Below, piece after piece: positions 8,212-17,644 of a DNA stretch of 64,000 nt. The stretch comes from an uncultured Oscillibacter sp. (GTDB lineage: Bacteria; Bacillota; Clostridia; Oscillospirales; Oscillospiraceae), in NCBI GenBank assembly GCA_910577405.1, contig CAJTMG010000008.1:1-64000 (forward strand), written 5' to 3'. Below the pieces are notes generated by a model. That model worked only from the letters and a program-made list of their open reading frames with translations. It was not told the DNA's origin and made no database searches. The translations under genes were made by a program, and so were the position numbers. Position 1 is the first letter of the stretch, and each line of letters starts with the position of its first letter.

Positions 8212-9245
8212 CAAGACGACTGATGGTAGGCGCGGTACCCGTGGGCGGCGGCGCAGCAGTAAGCATTCAGTCTATGTGCAATACAAAGACCGACGATGTG
8301 GCCGCGACAGTGGAGCAGATTAAGACCCTGGAGGCAGCGGGCTGTGAGATTATCCGGGTGGCCATACCAGACCAGGCGGCGGCGGAGGCGGTGGATAAAA
8401 TCAAGGAACAGATTTCCATCCCGCTGGTAGCCGATATTCATTTCAACTACCGGTACGCGTTGGCCTGTGCGGAACGGGGCATCGACGGCATCCGTATCAA
8501 TCCGGGCAACATCGGCGCGGAGGAGAACGTGAAAGCGGTTGCGGACGCCTGCCGGAAGCGGGAGATTCCCATCCGGGTAGGGGTCAACGGCGGTTCGCTG
8601 GAGAAGTCCCTGCGGGAAAAGTACGGCGGCGTTACGGCGGAGGCTCTGGTGGAAAGCGCGCTGGGACAGGTGAAACTCCTGAACAAGTACGATTTTGAAG
8701 ACATCTGCATTTCCGTGAAGTGCTCCGATGTGCCCTTGACCATTGCGGCGTACCGGCTGCTGAGCGAGCGGACCGACTGCCCTCTGCATCTGGGAGTGAC
8801 GGAAGCGGGCACGCCGTCCATGGGAATGATAAAATCGGCTATGGGCATCGGCGGACTGCTGTGCCTGGGTATAGGGGATACCATCCGCGTGACGCTGACT
8901 GCCGACCCGGTGGAGGAGGTCTATGCGGCCCATAAGATCCTCAAGGCGGCTGGTCTGCGGAAGGATGGGGTCAATCTGATTGCCTGTCCCACCTGCGGCC
9001 GGACCCAAATTGATTTGATTCCCATTGCGGAAGAAGTGGAACGGCGGCTTGTCAACTGCCGGAAGAATATTACAGTGGCTGTCATGGGCTGCATCGTCAA
9101 CGGTCCCGGGGAAGCTGCCGCCGCCGACATTGGCATTGCGGGCGGTAAGGGCGAGGGAATGCTGTTCCGGAAAGGGAAAAGCCTGTACAAAGTGCCGGAG
9201 GAGAGTCTTGTGGATGCTCTGATGGCAGAGATTGATAAACTGTAG
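8208..9245 (+). CDS. ispG: 4-hydroxy-3-methylbut-2-enyl-diphosphate synthase
   Basis: [4Fe-4S] enzyme converting MEcPP to HMBPP in the MEP pathway. 345 residues, the usual bacterial short form. The N-terminal TIM-barrel part contains SMCNTKTDD and the C-terminal cluster domain has CPTCGR and GCIVNGPGEAAAADIG, giving the three cluster cysteines. The start overlaps the preceding GNAT gene by four bases. Confidence 0.96.
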   Translation: MTRRLMVGAVPVGGGAAVSIQSMCNTKTDDVAATVEQIKTLEAAGCEIIRVAIPDQAAAEAVDKIKEQISIPLVADIHFNYRYALACAERGIDGIRINPGNIGAEENVKAVADACRKREIPIRVGVNGGSLEKSLREKYGGVTAEALVESALGQVKLLNKYDFEDICISVKCSDVPLTIAAYRLLSERTDCPLHLGVTEAGTPSMGMIKSAMGIGGLLCLGIGDTIRVTLTADPVEEVYAAHKILKAAGLRKDGVNLIACPTCGRTQIDLIPIAEEVERRLVNCRKNITVAVMGCIVNGPGEAAAADIGIAGGKGEGMLFRKGKSLYKVPEESLVDALMAEIDKL

Positions 9246-9282
9246 ATCCGGAATTTATACATAAGGAACTGAGGGGGGCAGT

Positions 9283-12200
9283 ATGTCAAGAAATATCCCA
9301 CTATTTGAAATGTTTGCAGCGCTCCAGCTCTCCGGGGAACTGCGCCGGAAACTGGCTGGAGTGCTGCTGACCAGGGTTTCCATCCGGCAGGAGACGCGTT
9401 CAGCCAATCTGGAGATGAAGTCGTCCCAGCCGGTGTCCCAGGAGGAGCTTGACCAGGTGAAGGCCGCGCTTCTGGAGGCTTACGGGCTTGGCTCAGTGGA
9501 AATCCGGATGGACTGTGTCGTGCCGGAGTGCGTCCCGGTAGAGGAAAGCTGGAAGCAGGCCGCGGTTACAGAAAAGCCTGCCAAGAGCGCCCGTATACTG
9601 ATGGGCAGCACCATTCGGGGACGGCCGGTGGAGATGTCGAAGCTGAATCTGAAAATGAGCCTTGCGACGGTAGAGGGCAAGGTTTTTGATTTTGACTGCA
9701 AGGAAACGCGGCGTCCGGGCCTGTGGCGGCTGCACTTTGAAATGACGGATTACACCAGTTCCGTGACCGTGCAGCGGAACGTCACCGAGAAGGAGGCCAG
9801 GGGTCTGGAGAAGTCTATTGAACCCGGTATGTGGCTTCGGGTACAGGGGAAAATGGAGGCCACCTGGGATGGGAAGGACATACAGCTTGTGCCGCAGAAC
9901 ATCAATGTAGTGGAGCACGCCCAGCGGGAGGACAACGCGCCGGAGAAACGGGTGGAGCTGCATCTGCATACCCTAATGAGTAATATGGACGCTCTGACAG
10001 ATACCAGCGCCGTGGTTAAGACAGCTATCCGTTGGGGGCATCCGGCCATTGCCATCACTGACCACGGCTGCGCCCAGTCATTCCCTGCGGCCTGGCACGC
10101 GGCAGGGAAGAAGATCAAGGTCCTCTATGGCGTGGAGGGCTATTTTGTCAACAATCTGGACGACCGGCTGGCAGTTCACGGTTCCGGAGATGGTCCGCTG
10201 AATGGTGAGATCGTCTGCTTTGATTTGGAAACCACCGGGTTGAAGGCTGACCGGGAAGAGATTATCGAGATTGGAGCCGTGGTGCTTCGGAACGGCGAGC
10301 TGGGGGAGGAATTTCAGACCTTTGTAAATCCGGGCCGGCGGCTGTCTCCGGAAACCGTAGGGCTGACCGGAATTACAGACGAGATGCTCAAAGACGCGCC
10401 GCCGCTGAAAGAAGCCTTGGAAGCCTTTCTGGAGTTTGCGGGAGGGCGTCCGCTGGCGGGGCATAACGTGGAATTTGACGTGGGTTTCGTACGGGCGGGC
10501 TGCGAAAAGACGGGCCTGCCTTTTCAGCCTACCTCCATCGACTCCCTGGTGCTGGCCCAGAACCTTCTCCCGGAGCTGCGGCGCTTCAAACTGGATATTG
10601 TGGCGGAGCATCTGTGTCTTCCGCCTTTCAGCCACCACCGGGCCTTGGCGGACGCCGTAACCGTGGCCTATATGCTGCCCCATTTTTGGAAGAAGCTCCA
10701 GGAGCAGGGCGTCGGGCGGATTCAGGAGATCAACGGCGAGATGATGAAGCTGCGTCCCAATGGCGGCATTGCCAACCGCAGTCCCAAGCATATTATTCTG
10801 CTGGCCCGCAATAAGATCGGTCTGAAAAATCTCTATCAGTTGATTTCCGCGTCTAATCTGGATTATTTCAAGAAAAAGCCCCTGATTCCCAAAACTCTGC
10901 TGAATCAGCATCGGGAGGGCATGATTCTCGGTTCCGCCTGTGAAGCGGGGGAGCTGTTCCAGGCGGTAAAGGACGCAAGAAGCTGGGACGAGCTTAAGCG
11001 GATTGCGGATTATTATGATTATCTGGAAATTCAGCCCATCTGCAACAATCTCTTTATGCTGCGGAGGGGAGACGTGCAGTCGGAGGAAGAGCTGCGGGAG
11101 TTCAACCGAGTCATCGTCCGGCTGGGAGAGGAATTGGGCAAGCCTGTCTGCGCAACCGGCGACGTGCATTTTCTGGAACCGGAGGACGAGGTTTACCGGC
11201 ATATTATCCTGGCATCGAAGAAATTCCGGGACGCCAACGCCTCACTGCCTATTTACTTCAAGACCACGGAGGAAATGCTGGAGGAATTCGCCTATCTGGG
11301 GGAGGAAAAGGCATATGAGGTCGTGGTGTCCAATACTCGTTTGGTAGCGGACCAGATAGAATCCTTTGAGCTGCTGCCAAAGGAGCTGTTCCCGCCCCGG
11401 CTGGAGAATTCCCGAGAGGATCTGGAGCGTCTGGTTTGGGAGAAGGTCCACCGGCTCTACGGCGACGACCCGCCAAAGCTGATTGTGGACCGTCTGAATA
11501 TAGAGCTGGGAGGCATTCTGGGCAAATACGACGTGGTTTATATGTCCGCCCAGAAGCTGGTCCAGCGGTCCCTGGAGAACGGCTATCTGGTAGGCTCCCG
11601 GGGTTCAGTGGGTTCGTCTCTGGCGGCTTATATGTCCGGCATCACCGAGGTGAATTCCCTGCCGCCGCACTACCGCTGTCCCAAGTGCAAGAACAGCGAG
11701 TTCATTCAGGACGGCTCTTATGGCTGCGGCGCGGATATGCCGGATAAGGACTGCCCCATCTGCGGCACAAAGTATGAGAAAGATGGTTTTGACATTCCTT
11801 TTGAGACCTTTCTGGGCTTCGGCGGCGGAAAGGTGCCCGATATCGACCTGAATTTCTCCGGCGAGTATCAGGCACGGGCCCACCGTCACGCGATTGAGAT
11901 GTTTGGCGAGACCCAAGTGTTCCGGGCGGGGACCATCGGCACGCTGGCAAAGAAGACTGCGTACGGCTTTGTGAAAAAGTATCTGGACGAAAACGGGATG
12001 ACCGTAGGCAAAGCGGAGGAGAATCGTCTGTCCCTTGGCTGTGTCGGGGCGCGGCGTACCACGGGCCAGCATCCGGGAGGACTGGTGGTGGTGCCGGATA
12101 ACAAGGTGATGGAGGATTTCTGTCCCGTCCAGCACCCGGCCGAGGCGGAGGAGTCCAACGTCATTACTACCCATTTCGATTATCACGCCATGGAAGCCAA

Positions 12201-13272
12201 TCTGCTCAAGCTGGATATGCTGGGACACGATGACCCCACTATGGTCCGTATGATGCAGGATATCACCGGCGTAGACCCCCAGAAAATTCCCTTGGACGAC
12301 CCGGACACGATGTCTATCTTTACTTCCAGCAGAGTTCTGGGCTACGAAAATGATGAGATTCTGGGGCCTACGGGCGCTGTTGCGATTCCGGAATTCAACA
12401 CGCCCTTTACACGGCAGATGCTGGAGGATACACAGCCTAAGGATTTTAATACTTTGGTGCGGCTTTCAGGCTTCTCCCACGGCACCGACGTCTGGAAGGG
12501 CAACGCGCGGGAACTGATCCTCAATGGGACGGCCAGCGTTCTGGAGACGGTAGGTTGCCGGGACGATATCATGCTCTATCTGATTTCCAAGGGTCTGGAC
12601 CCGAAGATGAGCTTCAAGATTATGGAGTCCGTCCGGAAGGGCAAGGTGAAAAAAGGCGGCTTTGAACCCGGTTGGGAGGAAGCTATGCGGGAGCACGAGG
12701 TGCCTGGATGGTACATCGATTCCCTGGCAAAGATCGGCTACCTCTTCCCGAAGGCCCATGCGGTCGCCTATGTTATGATGGCCTTCCGGATTGCCTGGTA
12801 CAAGGTCCATGAACCGCTGGCCTTTTATGCAACCTTCTTCTCTGTTCGCGCAAAGGCGTTTGACGCGGAATACTGCTGCGGGGGGATTGACAAGGTAAAA
12901 AAGAAAATCCGGGAGATTGAGAAGAATAAGAAGGACGCGACTGCCGTAGAACAGAACCTTCTGACTACACTGGAAGTCTGCTACGAGTTCTACCTGCGGG
13001 GATATCACTTTGAGACAATCGATATCTACCGTTCCGACGCTACCAAGTTTATCATTACGGAAAACGGCCTGCTTCCGCCCTTTATCTCCGTCCACGGCCT
13101 GGGGGAAGCGGCGGCGATGGATACCGTGGAGAAGCGGAAAGGGCAGGAATTTATCTCCATCGAGGAATTCTCCCTGTGCTGCAGCAAGCTCTCCAAGACC
13201 CATATCGACCAGCTTAAAGCCTTGGGCGCGTTCGCGGGTATGGCGGAGACCAGTCAGATGACGCTGTTCTGA
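9283..13272 (+). CDS. polC: DNA polymerase III PolC-type alpha subunit
   Basis: Replicative polymerase of low-GC Gram-positives. 1,329 residues. In order: a short N-terminal domain, an OB fold (about 110-210), a PHP domain (VELHLHTLMSNMDAL), an inserted DEDDh 3'-5' exonuclease (CFDLETTGL near residue 310), a zinc-binding Cys cluster (CPKC...CGAD...CPIC) and the palm with DIDLNFSGEYQ and the C-terminal HGTDVWKGNARELI, FPKAHAVAYVMMA. B. subtilis PolC is about 1,437 residues; the difference lies mainly in a shorter N-terminal region. It begins 37 bases after ispG. Confidence 0.97.
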   Translation: MSRNIPLFEMFAALQLSGELRRKLAGVLLTRVSIRQETRSANLEMKSSQPVSQEELDQVKAALLEAYGLGSVEIRMDCVVPECVPVEESWKQAAVTEKPAKSARILMGSTIRGRPVEMSKLNLKMSLATVEGKVFDFDCKETRRPGLWRLHFEMTDYTSSVTVQRNVTEKEARGLEKSIEPGMWLRVQGKMEATWDGKDIQLVPQNINVVEHAQREDNAPEKRVELHLHTLMSNMDALTDTSAVVKTAIRWGHPAIAITDHGCAQSFPAAWHAAGKKIKVLYGVEGYFVNNLDDRLAVHGSGDGPLNGEIVCFDLETTGLKADREEIIEIGAVVLRNGELGEEFQTFVNPGRRLSPETVGLTGITDEMLKDAPPLKEALEAFLEFAGGRPLAGHNVEFDVGFVRAGCEKTGLPFQPTSIDSLVLAQNLLPELRRFKLDIVAEHLCLPPFSHHRALADAVTVAYMLPHFWKKLQEQGVGRIQEINGEMMKLRPNGGIANRSPKHIILLARNKIGLKNLYQLISASNLDYFKKKPLIPKTLLNQHREGMILGSACEAGELFQAVKDARSWDELKRIADYYDYLEIQPICNNLFMLRRGDVQSEEELREFNRVIVRLGEELGKPVCATGDVHFLEPEDEVYRHIILASKKFRDANASLPIYFKTTEEMLEEFAYLGEEKAYEVVVSNTRLVADQIESFELLPKELFPPRLENSREDLERLVWEKVHRLYGDDPPKLIVDRLNIELGGILGKYDVVYMSAQKLVQRSLENGYLVGSRGSVGSSLAAYMSGITEVNSLPPHYRCPKCKNSEFIQDGSYGCGADMPDKDCPICGTKYEKDGFDIPFETFLGFGGGKVPDIDLNFSGEYQARAHRHAIEMFGETQVFRAGTIGTLAKKTAYGFVKKYLDENGMTVGKAEENRLSLGCVGARRTTGQHPGGLVVVPDNKVMEDFCPVQHPAEAEESNVITTHFDYHAMEANLLKLDMLGHDDPTMVRMMQDITGVDPQKIPLDDPDTMSIFTSSRVLGYENDEILGPTGAVAIPEFNTPFTRQMLEDTQPKDFNTLVRLSGFSHGTDVWKGNARELILNGTASVLETVGCRDDIMLYLISKGLDPKMSFKIMESVRKGKVKKGGFEPGWEEAMREHEVPGWYIDSLAKIGYLFPKAHAVAYVMMAFRIAWYKVHEPLAFYATFFSVRAKAFDAEYCCGGIDKVKKKIREIEKNKKDATAVEQNLLTTLEVCYEFYLRGYHFETIDIYRSDATKFIITENGLLPPFISVHGLGEAAAMDTVEKRKGQEFISIEEFSLCCSKLSKTHIDQLKALGAFAGMAETSQMTLF

Positions 13273-13727
13273 TGAAGTTCTGGATTTTAACGGCAGTATG
13301 GTCCTTTGGCCTGCTGGGCTTCTGGACGCTCTTCGGGTATAGCATCCAACGACTGCCGCTGCGCTGGACACCTCGGCTTGTGGCGCTGTACCGGCTGAAA
13401 CAATTTGTACGCGCCGGAAAACAGGTTCGGGTGGTTTGCTTTGGAAATCCAGAAGCTGGGGAGGACACAGGGTTTCTCTTTGTATTCGACGCTATGCTCT
13501 GCGGGAAGCTCTGCCTGGAAACCCTTGTGTTCTCCGGTATTACGCCTGCGGGAGCGGTCAGGGCCATGTCGGAGCATCAGGGCCGGACGGCGGAAGCATA
13601 CTGTTATCACCAAGGCCGGGGCCTACAGTTGACTGGAACGCTGTGGCAGGATGGCACGCGGGTCCGCTTAATGGTTCAGAAAATCAAGCTCTCCGGCAGG
13701 GTGAAAGAAATTGATATCCGGACATGA
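13272..13727 (+). CDS. Small protein with one membrane segment, unknown function
   Basis: 151 residues, one hydrophobic N-terminal segment (ILTAVWSFGLLGFWTLFGY), then a soluble alpha/beta domain without a motif I recognise. The start overlaps the polC stop by one base (TGATG), so translation is coupled to polC. Base composition matches the neighbours. No function can be assigned. Confidence 0.55.
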   Translation: MKFWILTAVWSFGLLGFWTLFGYSIQRLPLRWTPRLVALYRLKQFVRAGKQVRVVCFGNPEAGEDTGFLFVFDAMLCGKLCLETLVFSGITPAGAVRAMSEHQGRTAEAYCYHQGRGLQLTGTLWQDGTRVRLMVQKIKLSGRVKEIDIRT

Positions 13728-13745
13728 AATTTTCTGTTTTGGCAG

Positions 13746-13774
13746 TAGACTTCTGTTGAAAAAAGGTGTATACT
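13746..13774 (+). promoter_or_regulatory. Putative promoter of the ferritin gene
   Basis: TAGACT (13746-13751), 17 bases, TATACT (13769-13774), about 38 bases before the ferritin start codon. The -35 match is only partial. No Fur-like 19-base palindrome is evident. Confidence 0.45.
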
Positions 13775-13811
13775 TTTGATTACTCTGAAAAAGCGAAAGG
13801 AGAGAATCAAT

Positions 13812-14324
13812 ATGCTTCAGGAAAAAGTCGCCGCACTTCTGAACGACCAGGTCAATAAGGAGTTCTATTCCGCCTATCTGTATCTGGAATTCTCCAATTA
13901 TTTTGAGGCCCGCGGTCTGGACGGTTTCGCCAATTGGTATAAGATTCAGGCCCAGGAGGAGCGGGACCATGCCATGCTTTTCTATCAGTACCTCCATAAT
14001 AACAACGCAAAGGTGACTCTGGAAGCCATCGCCAAGCCGGAAAAGAAGCTGGACAGCGATATGGACGTTCTGAAAGCTGGTCTGGAACACGAGATGTATG
14101 TCACCGGCCTGATTAACGATATCTATGCCGCCGCCCATGAAGCAAAGGACTTCCGCACCATGCAGTTCCTGGACTGGTTTGTGAAGGAGCAGGGCGAGGA
14201 AGAAGTCAACGCCAACGATATGATTTCCAAGATGGAGCTGTTCGGTTCCGATCCCAAGGGTCTGTATATGCTCAACAGCGAATTGGGAAGCCGTACTTAT
14301 AACGCGCCCTCTCTTGTGCTGTAA
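13812..14324 (+). CDS. Ferritin
   Basis: Iron-storage four-helix-bundle protein of the bacterial non-haem ferritin (FtnA) type, 170 residues. The ferroxidase ligands are seen as NKEFYSAYLYLE, AQEERDHAMLFYQY and the later KEQGEEEVN segment. The ATG at 13812 lies behind AAAGGAGAG; an earlier ATG would add 12 residues. It has its own promoter and a strong terminator, so it is a single-gene unit. Confidence 0.93.
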   Translation: MLQEKVAALLNDQVNKEFYSAYLYLEFSNYFEARGLDGFANWYKIQAQEERDHAMLFYQYLHNNNAKVTLEAIAKPEKKLDSDMDVLKAGLEHEMYVTGLINDIYAAAHEAKDFRTMQFLDWFVKEQGEEEVNANDMISKMELFGSDPKGLYMLNSELGSRTYNAPSLVL

Positions 14325-14344
14325 GCCGGACATCAATAAAAAAA

Positions 14345-14378
14345 CAAGCCGTCTGCATTTCTGGTAGCAGGCGGCTTG
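14345..14378. terminator. Bidirectional terminator ferritin / thioesterase
   Basis: CAAGCCGTCTGC (14345-14356) pairs with GCAGGCGGCTTG (14367-14378) with a single G.U. Runs of T follow on both strands, so it can end the rightward ferritin and leftward thioesterase transcripts. Confidence 0.85.
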
Positions 14379-14386
14379 CTTTTTGC

Positions 14387-14785
14387 TTATTTTTCTAATT
14401 TGGCATTACATTTTGTCAGGAACTTTTCGTTTTTGATAATGGCGCGGGTATGAGTTCCTGCGCCGACGGGTCCCTTTTCATCCCATGCGGAGACCTTGAA
14501 CTCCACCATTCTGCCGTTCTCCGACACAGAGACAATTTCCGCTTCTGCCCAGACCGTCATGCCGATGGGAGTGGGCGCGTCGTGGGTGATATCCAGCCGG
14601 GTGCCTACGCTGCCCAATCCTTCCTCAAGGTAGGTCTGGAGCGCAGTCAAAGCCGCGTTTTCCATCATGGCAGCCATAAAAGGCGTACCAAACACCGGCA
14701 GCGCTCCGGAACCAATGGCGGCGGCGGTCAATTCTTCCGTCACAGGCTGTTCCAGACGGCATTTTGTTCCAATCATAATCATCAT
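14387..14785 (-). CDS. FlK-like hotdog thioesterase
   Basis: 132 residues, single hotdog domain like the fluoroacetyl-CoA thioesterase family: LPVFGTPFMAAMMENAA gives the active-site region with the catalytic Glu, and VGTRLDITHDAPTPIGMTVWAEAEI the second strand pair. Most members act as general acyl-CoA housekeeping thioesterases rather than on fluoroacetate. The start at 14785 (or the adjacent Met at 14782) follows GGGGG; it lies only 10 bases after the potCD stop, so it may be the last gene of the polyamine operon. Confidence 0.75.
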   Translation of the reverse strand: MMIMIGTKCRLEQPVTEELTAAAIGSGALPVFGTPFMAAMMENAALTALQTYLEEGLGSVGTRLDITHDAPTPIGMTVWAEAEIVSVSENGRMVEFKVSAWDEKGPVGAGTHTRAIIKNEKFLTKCNAKLEK

Positions 14786-14795
14786 AAATTCCCCC

Positions 14796-16793
14796 TTAAA
14801 TACCAAGTTCTGTCCAAAGATCGTTGTACAGCTTCCGCGTCTCCGCAGGCAGAACCAGATAGGCTTCGCACTTGTCCAGGATCTCCTGCGGCACGGCCAT
14901 GATTTCGTAAATTTCCGGGTCCAAAGGTTCTCCATACAGTTCTTCATAGTAGGCCGGATACTGTGCCAGGGCCTCCTCATTGGGGGACGCGTAGCCGATG
15001 AAATCCATATTTGCCAGATTTGCCTCTGTGGAAGCGATGAAATTCATCCAGACTTCCGCTTCCTCCTTATGGGGCGCGTCTTTCAAAACACACATAGCGT
15101 CCATAAACCAGTTGGACCCTTCCTCGGGAATCACAAGGGCCAGGTCTTCGTTATTCTCCAGCATAGAGATATAGTCGCCGGCGTAATAAGCTCCGACAGC
15201 AGCGTTTGCGCCCTCCAGCTTCTGGAAAATCTCGTCCATCACGAAAGACTGATATACCCCCCGGCTCTTGGCGTCCTGCAAGAGCTGGAAAGCCTCCCGC
15301 AGCTCAGCCTCGTCGGTGGTGTTCAGTGAATAGCCCAGTTTCAGCAGAGCAGTGGCCATGGCGTCCCGGGAGTTGCGGAACATCAGCACTTCACCCTGAT
15401 ACCGGCTGTCGAACATTGCGTCCCAGCTTGTGATGGGTTCGTCAACCATGGTCGTGTTATAGATAATGCCGACCGTGCCCCAGGCATAGGGAACTGTATA
15501 TTCATTCTGCGGGTCATAAGGCAGGTTCCGAAAGCGCTCTGAGATCAGGGAGAAATTCGGGATATTGCCATAATCCAGCTTTTCCAGCATATCTTCCTCA
15601 ATCAGTTGGGAAATCATATAGTCAGAGGGAACAATCACATCGTAATCCCCCGCGCCGCTTTTCAGAAGGGAATAGAGGGCTTCGTTGCTCTCGGCTGTCT
15701 GGTAGTTGACGGCAATCCCGGTTTCTTCCTCGAACTGTGTGATAAGCTCCTCGTCGATATACTCGCCCCAACTGCACACGTTTACCACCGGATGGGAATT
15801 GGTGGCGCCGGTAAGCAGAATGATTGCGGTCAGAAATCCAGCCGCCAGGACCCCGGCCCCGCCCCGTTGAATCCATCTTCCCTTCGGGGTAGAGAAAGCC
15901 ATGGCAATCCGTTCCGCGGTACGGCTGCGGCGGGGGGCGTCGGCTCCCATGCGCTCCAGACGGGCCTCCCGGAGGTTGGTGATCACCAGAAGCAGCAGGA
16001 CTGTCACAAAGAGCAGGGTGGAGACAGCGTTGATTTCCGGCGTTACCCGTTTCTTAGTCATGCCATAGATGGTCATAGCCAGGGTAGAGGAAGACGAACC
16101 CGCGGTGAAATAGCTGATAATAAAATCATCTACGCTCATGGTAAAGGCTGTCAGCGCGCCGGAGACGATGCCGGGCTTGATTTCCGGCAGAATCACTTTC
16201 CAGAATGCCTGCATCCAGGTACAGCCCAAGTCCTGAGCGGCGTCCACCAGATTCTTGTCCATCTGCCGCAGCTTTGGGCCTACAGAGAGAATGACGTAGG
16301 GAATATTGAAGGCAACATGGGCAATCAGCAGCGTGCCGAAACCCAAGGTCAGCCGGGAGGGAAGCTCTATAAAATGCTGCACGCCGTTGAACCAGTTGGC
16401 GAAATCACTCCAGAGTCCAAAAAAGGCTACAAAGAACAAGCACATCGCCACACCGGTGACAATATCAGCATTCATCATGGGAATATTGTTCACCGTGTTC
16501 AGAAGATTCCTCTGCCGCCGCCGGAGACTGTAGAACCCGATAGCGGCGAAGGTCCCGGCAAATGTGGCAATCGCCGTGGCAAGCAGGGACACCAACAGGG
16601 TTGTGTAGACGCTCCGGAGGATCAGCCGATTATGCAGCAGCTCCCGGTACCAGTTCAGGGAAAAGCCGGACCAGACGATATTGCTGTTCCCGGCGTTGAA
16701 GGAAAAGATAATCAGCAGAAAAATAGGCGCGTAGAGAAACACGAACACCAAGGCGGTAAACACCCGGCTCAAGGCAGAATTCCGGCGTTTCAC
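14796..16793 (-). CDS. potCD: Polyamine ABC transporter permease fused to substrate-binding protein (PotC-PotD)
   Basis: 665 residues. Residues 1-280 are a PotC-type permease with six hydrophobic segments and the EAA-like loop LVDAAQDLGCTWMQAFWKVILPEIKPG. A basic linker and an extra membrane segment (312-330) are followed by a complete PotD-type binding domain (from about 335: VVNVCSWGEYIDEELITQFEEETGI to the C-terminus). The binding domain is therefore tethered to its own permease instead of being a lipoprotein. The start overlaps the potB stop by four bases. Spermidine/putrescine uptake is the family role; specificity is inferred. Confidence 0.93.
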   Translation of the reverse strand: MKRRNSALSRVFTALVFVFLYAPIFLLIIFSFNAGNSNIVWSGFSLNWYRELLHNRLILRSVYTTLLVSLLATAIATFAGTFAAIGFYSLRRRQRNLLNTVNNIPMMNADIVTGVAMCLFFVAFFGLWSDFANWFNGVQHFIELPSRLTLGFGTLLIAHVAFNIPYVILSVGPKLRQMDKNLVDAAQDLGCTWMQAFWKVILPEIKPGIVSGALTAFTMSVDDFIISYFTAGSSSSTLAMTIYGMTKKRVTPEINAVSTLLFVTVLLLLVITNLREARLERMGADAPRRSRTAERIAMAFSTPKGRWIQRGGAGVLAAGFLTAIILLTGATNSHPVVNVCSWGEYIDEELITQFEEETGIAVNYQTAESNEALYSLLKSGAGDYDVIVPSDYMISQLIEEDMLEKLDYGNIPNFSLISERFRNLPYDPQNEYTVPYAWGTVGIIYNTTMVDEPITSWDAMFDSRYQGEVLMFRNSRDAMATALLKLGYSLNTTDEAELREAFQLLQDAKSRGVYQSFVMDEIFQKLEGANAAVGAYYAGDYISMLENNEDLALVIPEEGSNWFMDAMCVLKDAPHKEEAEVWMNFIASTEANLANMDFIGYASPNEEALAQYPAYYEELYGEPLDPEIYEIMAVPQEILDKCEAYLVLPAETRKLYNDLWTELGI

Positions 16794-17644
16794 AGCATCA
16801 CCGCCTGTTCCTCGCCCTCACCGAAGCGATTCATGACCACCATACACACGACGACAATCACCATCATAACAAGAGAAATGGCCGCGCCGAGCTGAGGATT
16901 GTACGCGCCGCCCAAAAACTGCTGTTCAATCAGGTCTCCGAGAATCATTTCCGTACCGCCGCCCAGCATCTTACTGATGGCAAACGTGGACACCGACGGC
17001 ACAAAGACCATCGTGATTCCGGACAGCACCCCGGGCAGGCTCAGAGGCAAAATCACCCGCCGGAACACCTGAAAGGCATTGGCCCCCAAATCCCGGGCGG
17101 CTTCAATCAGGGAATTGTCCAGCTTGATGATAACGGAATAGATAGGCAGAATCATAAAGGGCAGGTAGTTGTACACCATACCCAGCACCACCGCGCCCTG
17201 TGTGTTCATCATGGGAAAGAAGCGGTAATCTGTACCAAAAATACCGTTATATAGGCTGATAATCCCGATTTTCTGAAAGAGCTGATTCAAAAGACCGTTA
17301 TTCTCCAGAATGGACATCCAGGAATAGGTCCTCAGAAGAAAGTTAATCCACATCGGCAGCATAATCAGCACCATAGCGGCGCGCTGGAACCGTGGGCCTT
17401 CCTTGCTCATGCAGTAGGAGACGGGGTAGCCAATCAGCAGACAGATCAAGGTAGCAATCAGGGCCAGTTTGAAGGAGCGGTAGAAGACCACGCCATAGGT
17501 ACCCATACTGGCGAAGTTCTCCAGGGTAAAGCTTCCCTCGGCGGTGGTAAAGGCGTAAATGACTACCAGAACGATGGGCGCGACAACAAACAGAGCCATC
17601 CAGATTACGTAGGGGACGGCAAAGCGGGACAGCTTACTTTTCAT
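16790..17644 (-). CDS. potB: Polyamine ABC transporter permease
   Basis: 284 residues with six hydrophobic segments and the cytoplasmic loop [27 protein letters not shown] that docks on the ATPase. The ATG at 17644 is preceded by GAGGAGG and lies inside the last codons of potA (11-base overlap); an upstream in-frame ATG would duplicate more of potA. Partner of potCD and potA. Confidence 0.93.
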   Translation of the reverse strand: MKSKLSRFAVPYVIWMALFVVAPIVLVVIYAFTTAEGSFTLENFASMGTYGVVFYRSFKLALIATLICLLIGYPVSYCMSKEGPRFQRAAMVLIMLPMWINFLLRTYSWMSILENNGLLNQLFQKIGIISLYNGIFGTDYRFFPMMNTQGAVVLGMVYNYLPFMILPIYSVIIKLDNSLIEAARDLGANAFQVFRRVILPLSLPGVLSGITMVFVPSVSTFAISKMLGGGTEMILGDLIEQQFLGGAYNPQLGAAISLVMMVIVVVCMVVMNRFGEGEEQAVML

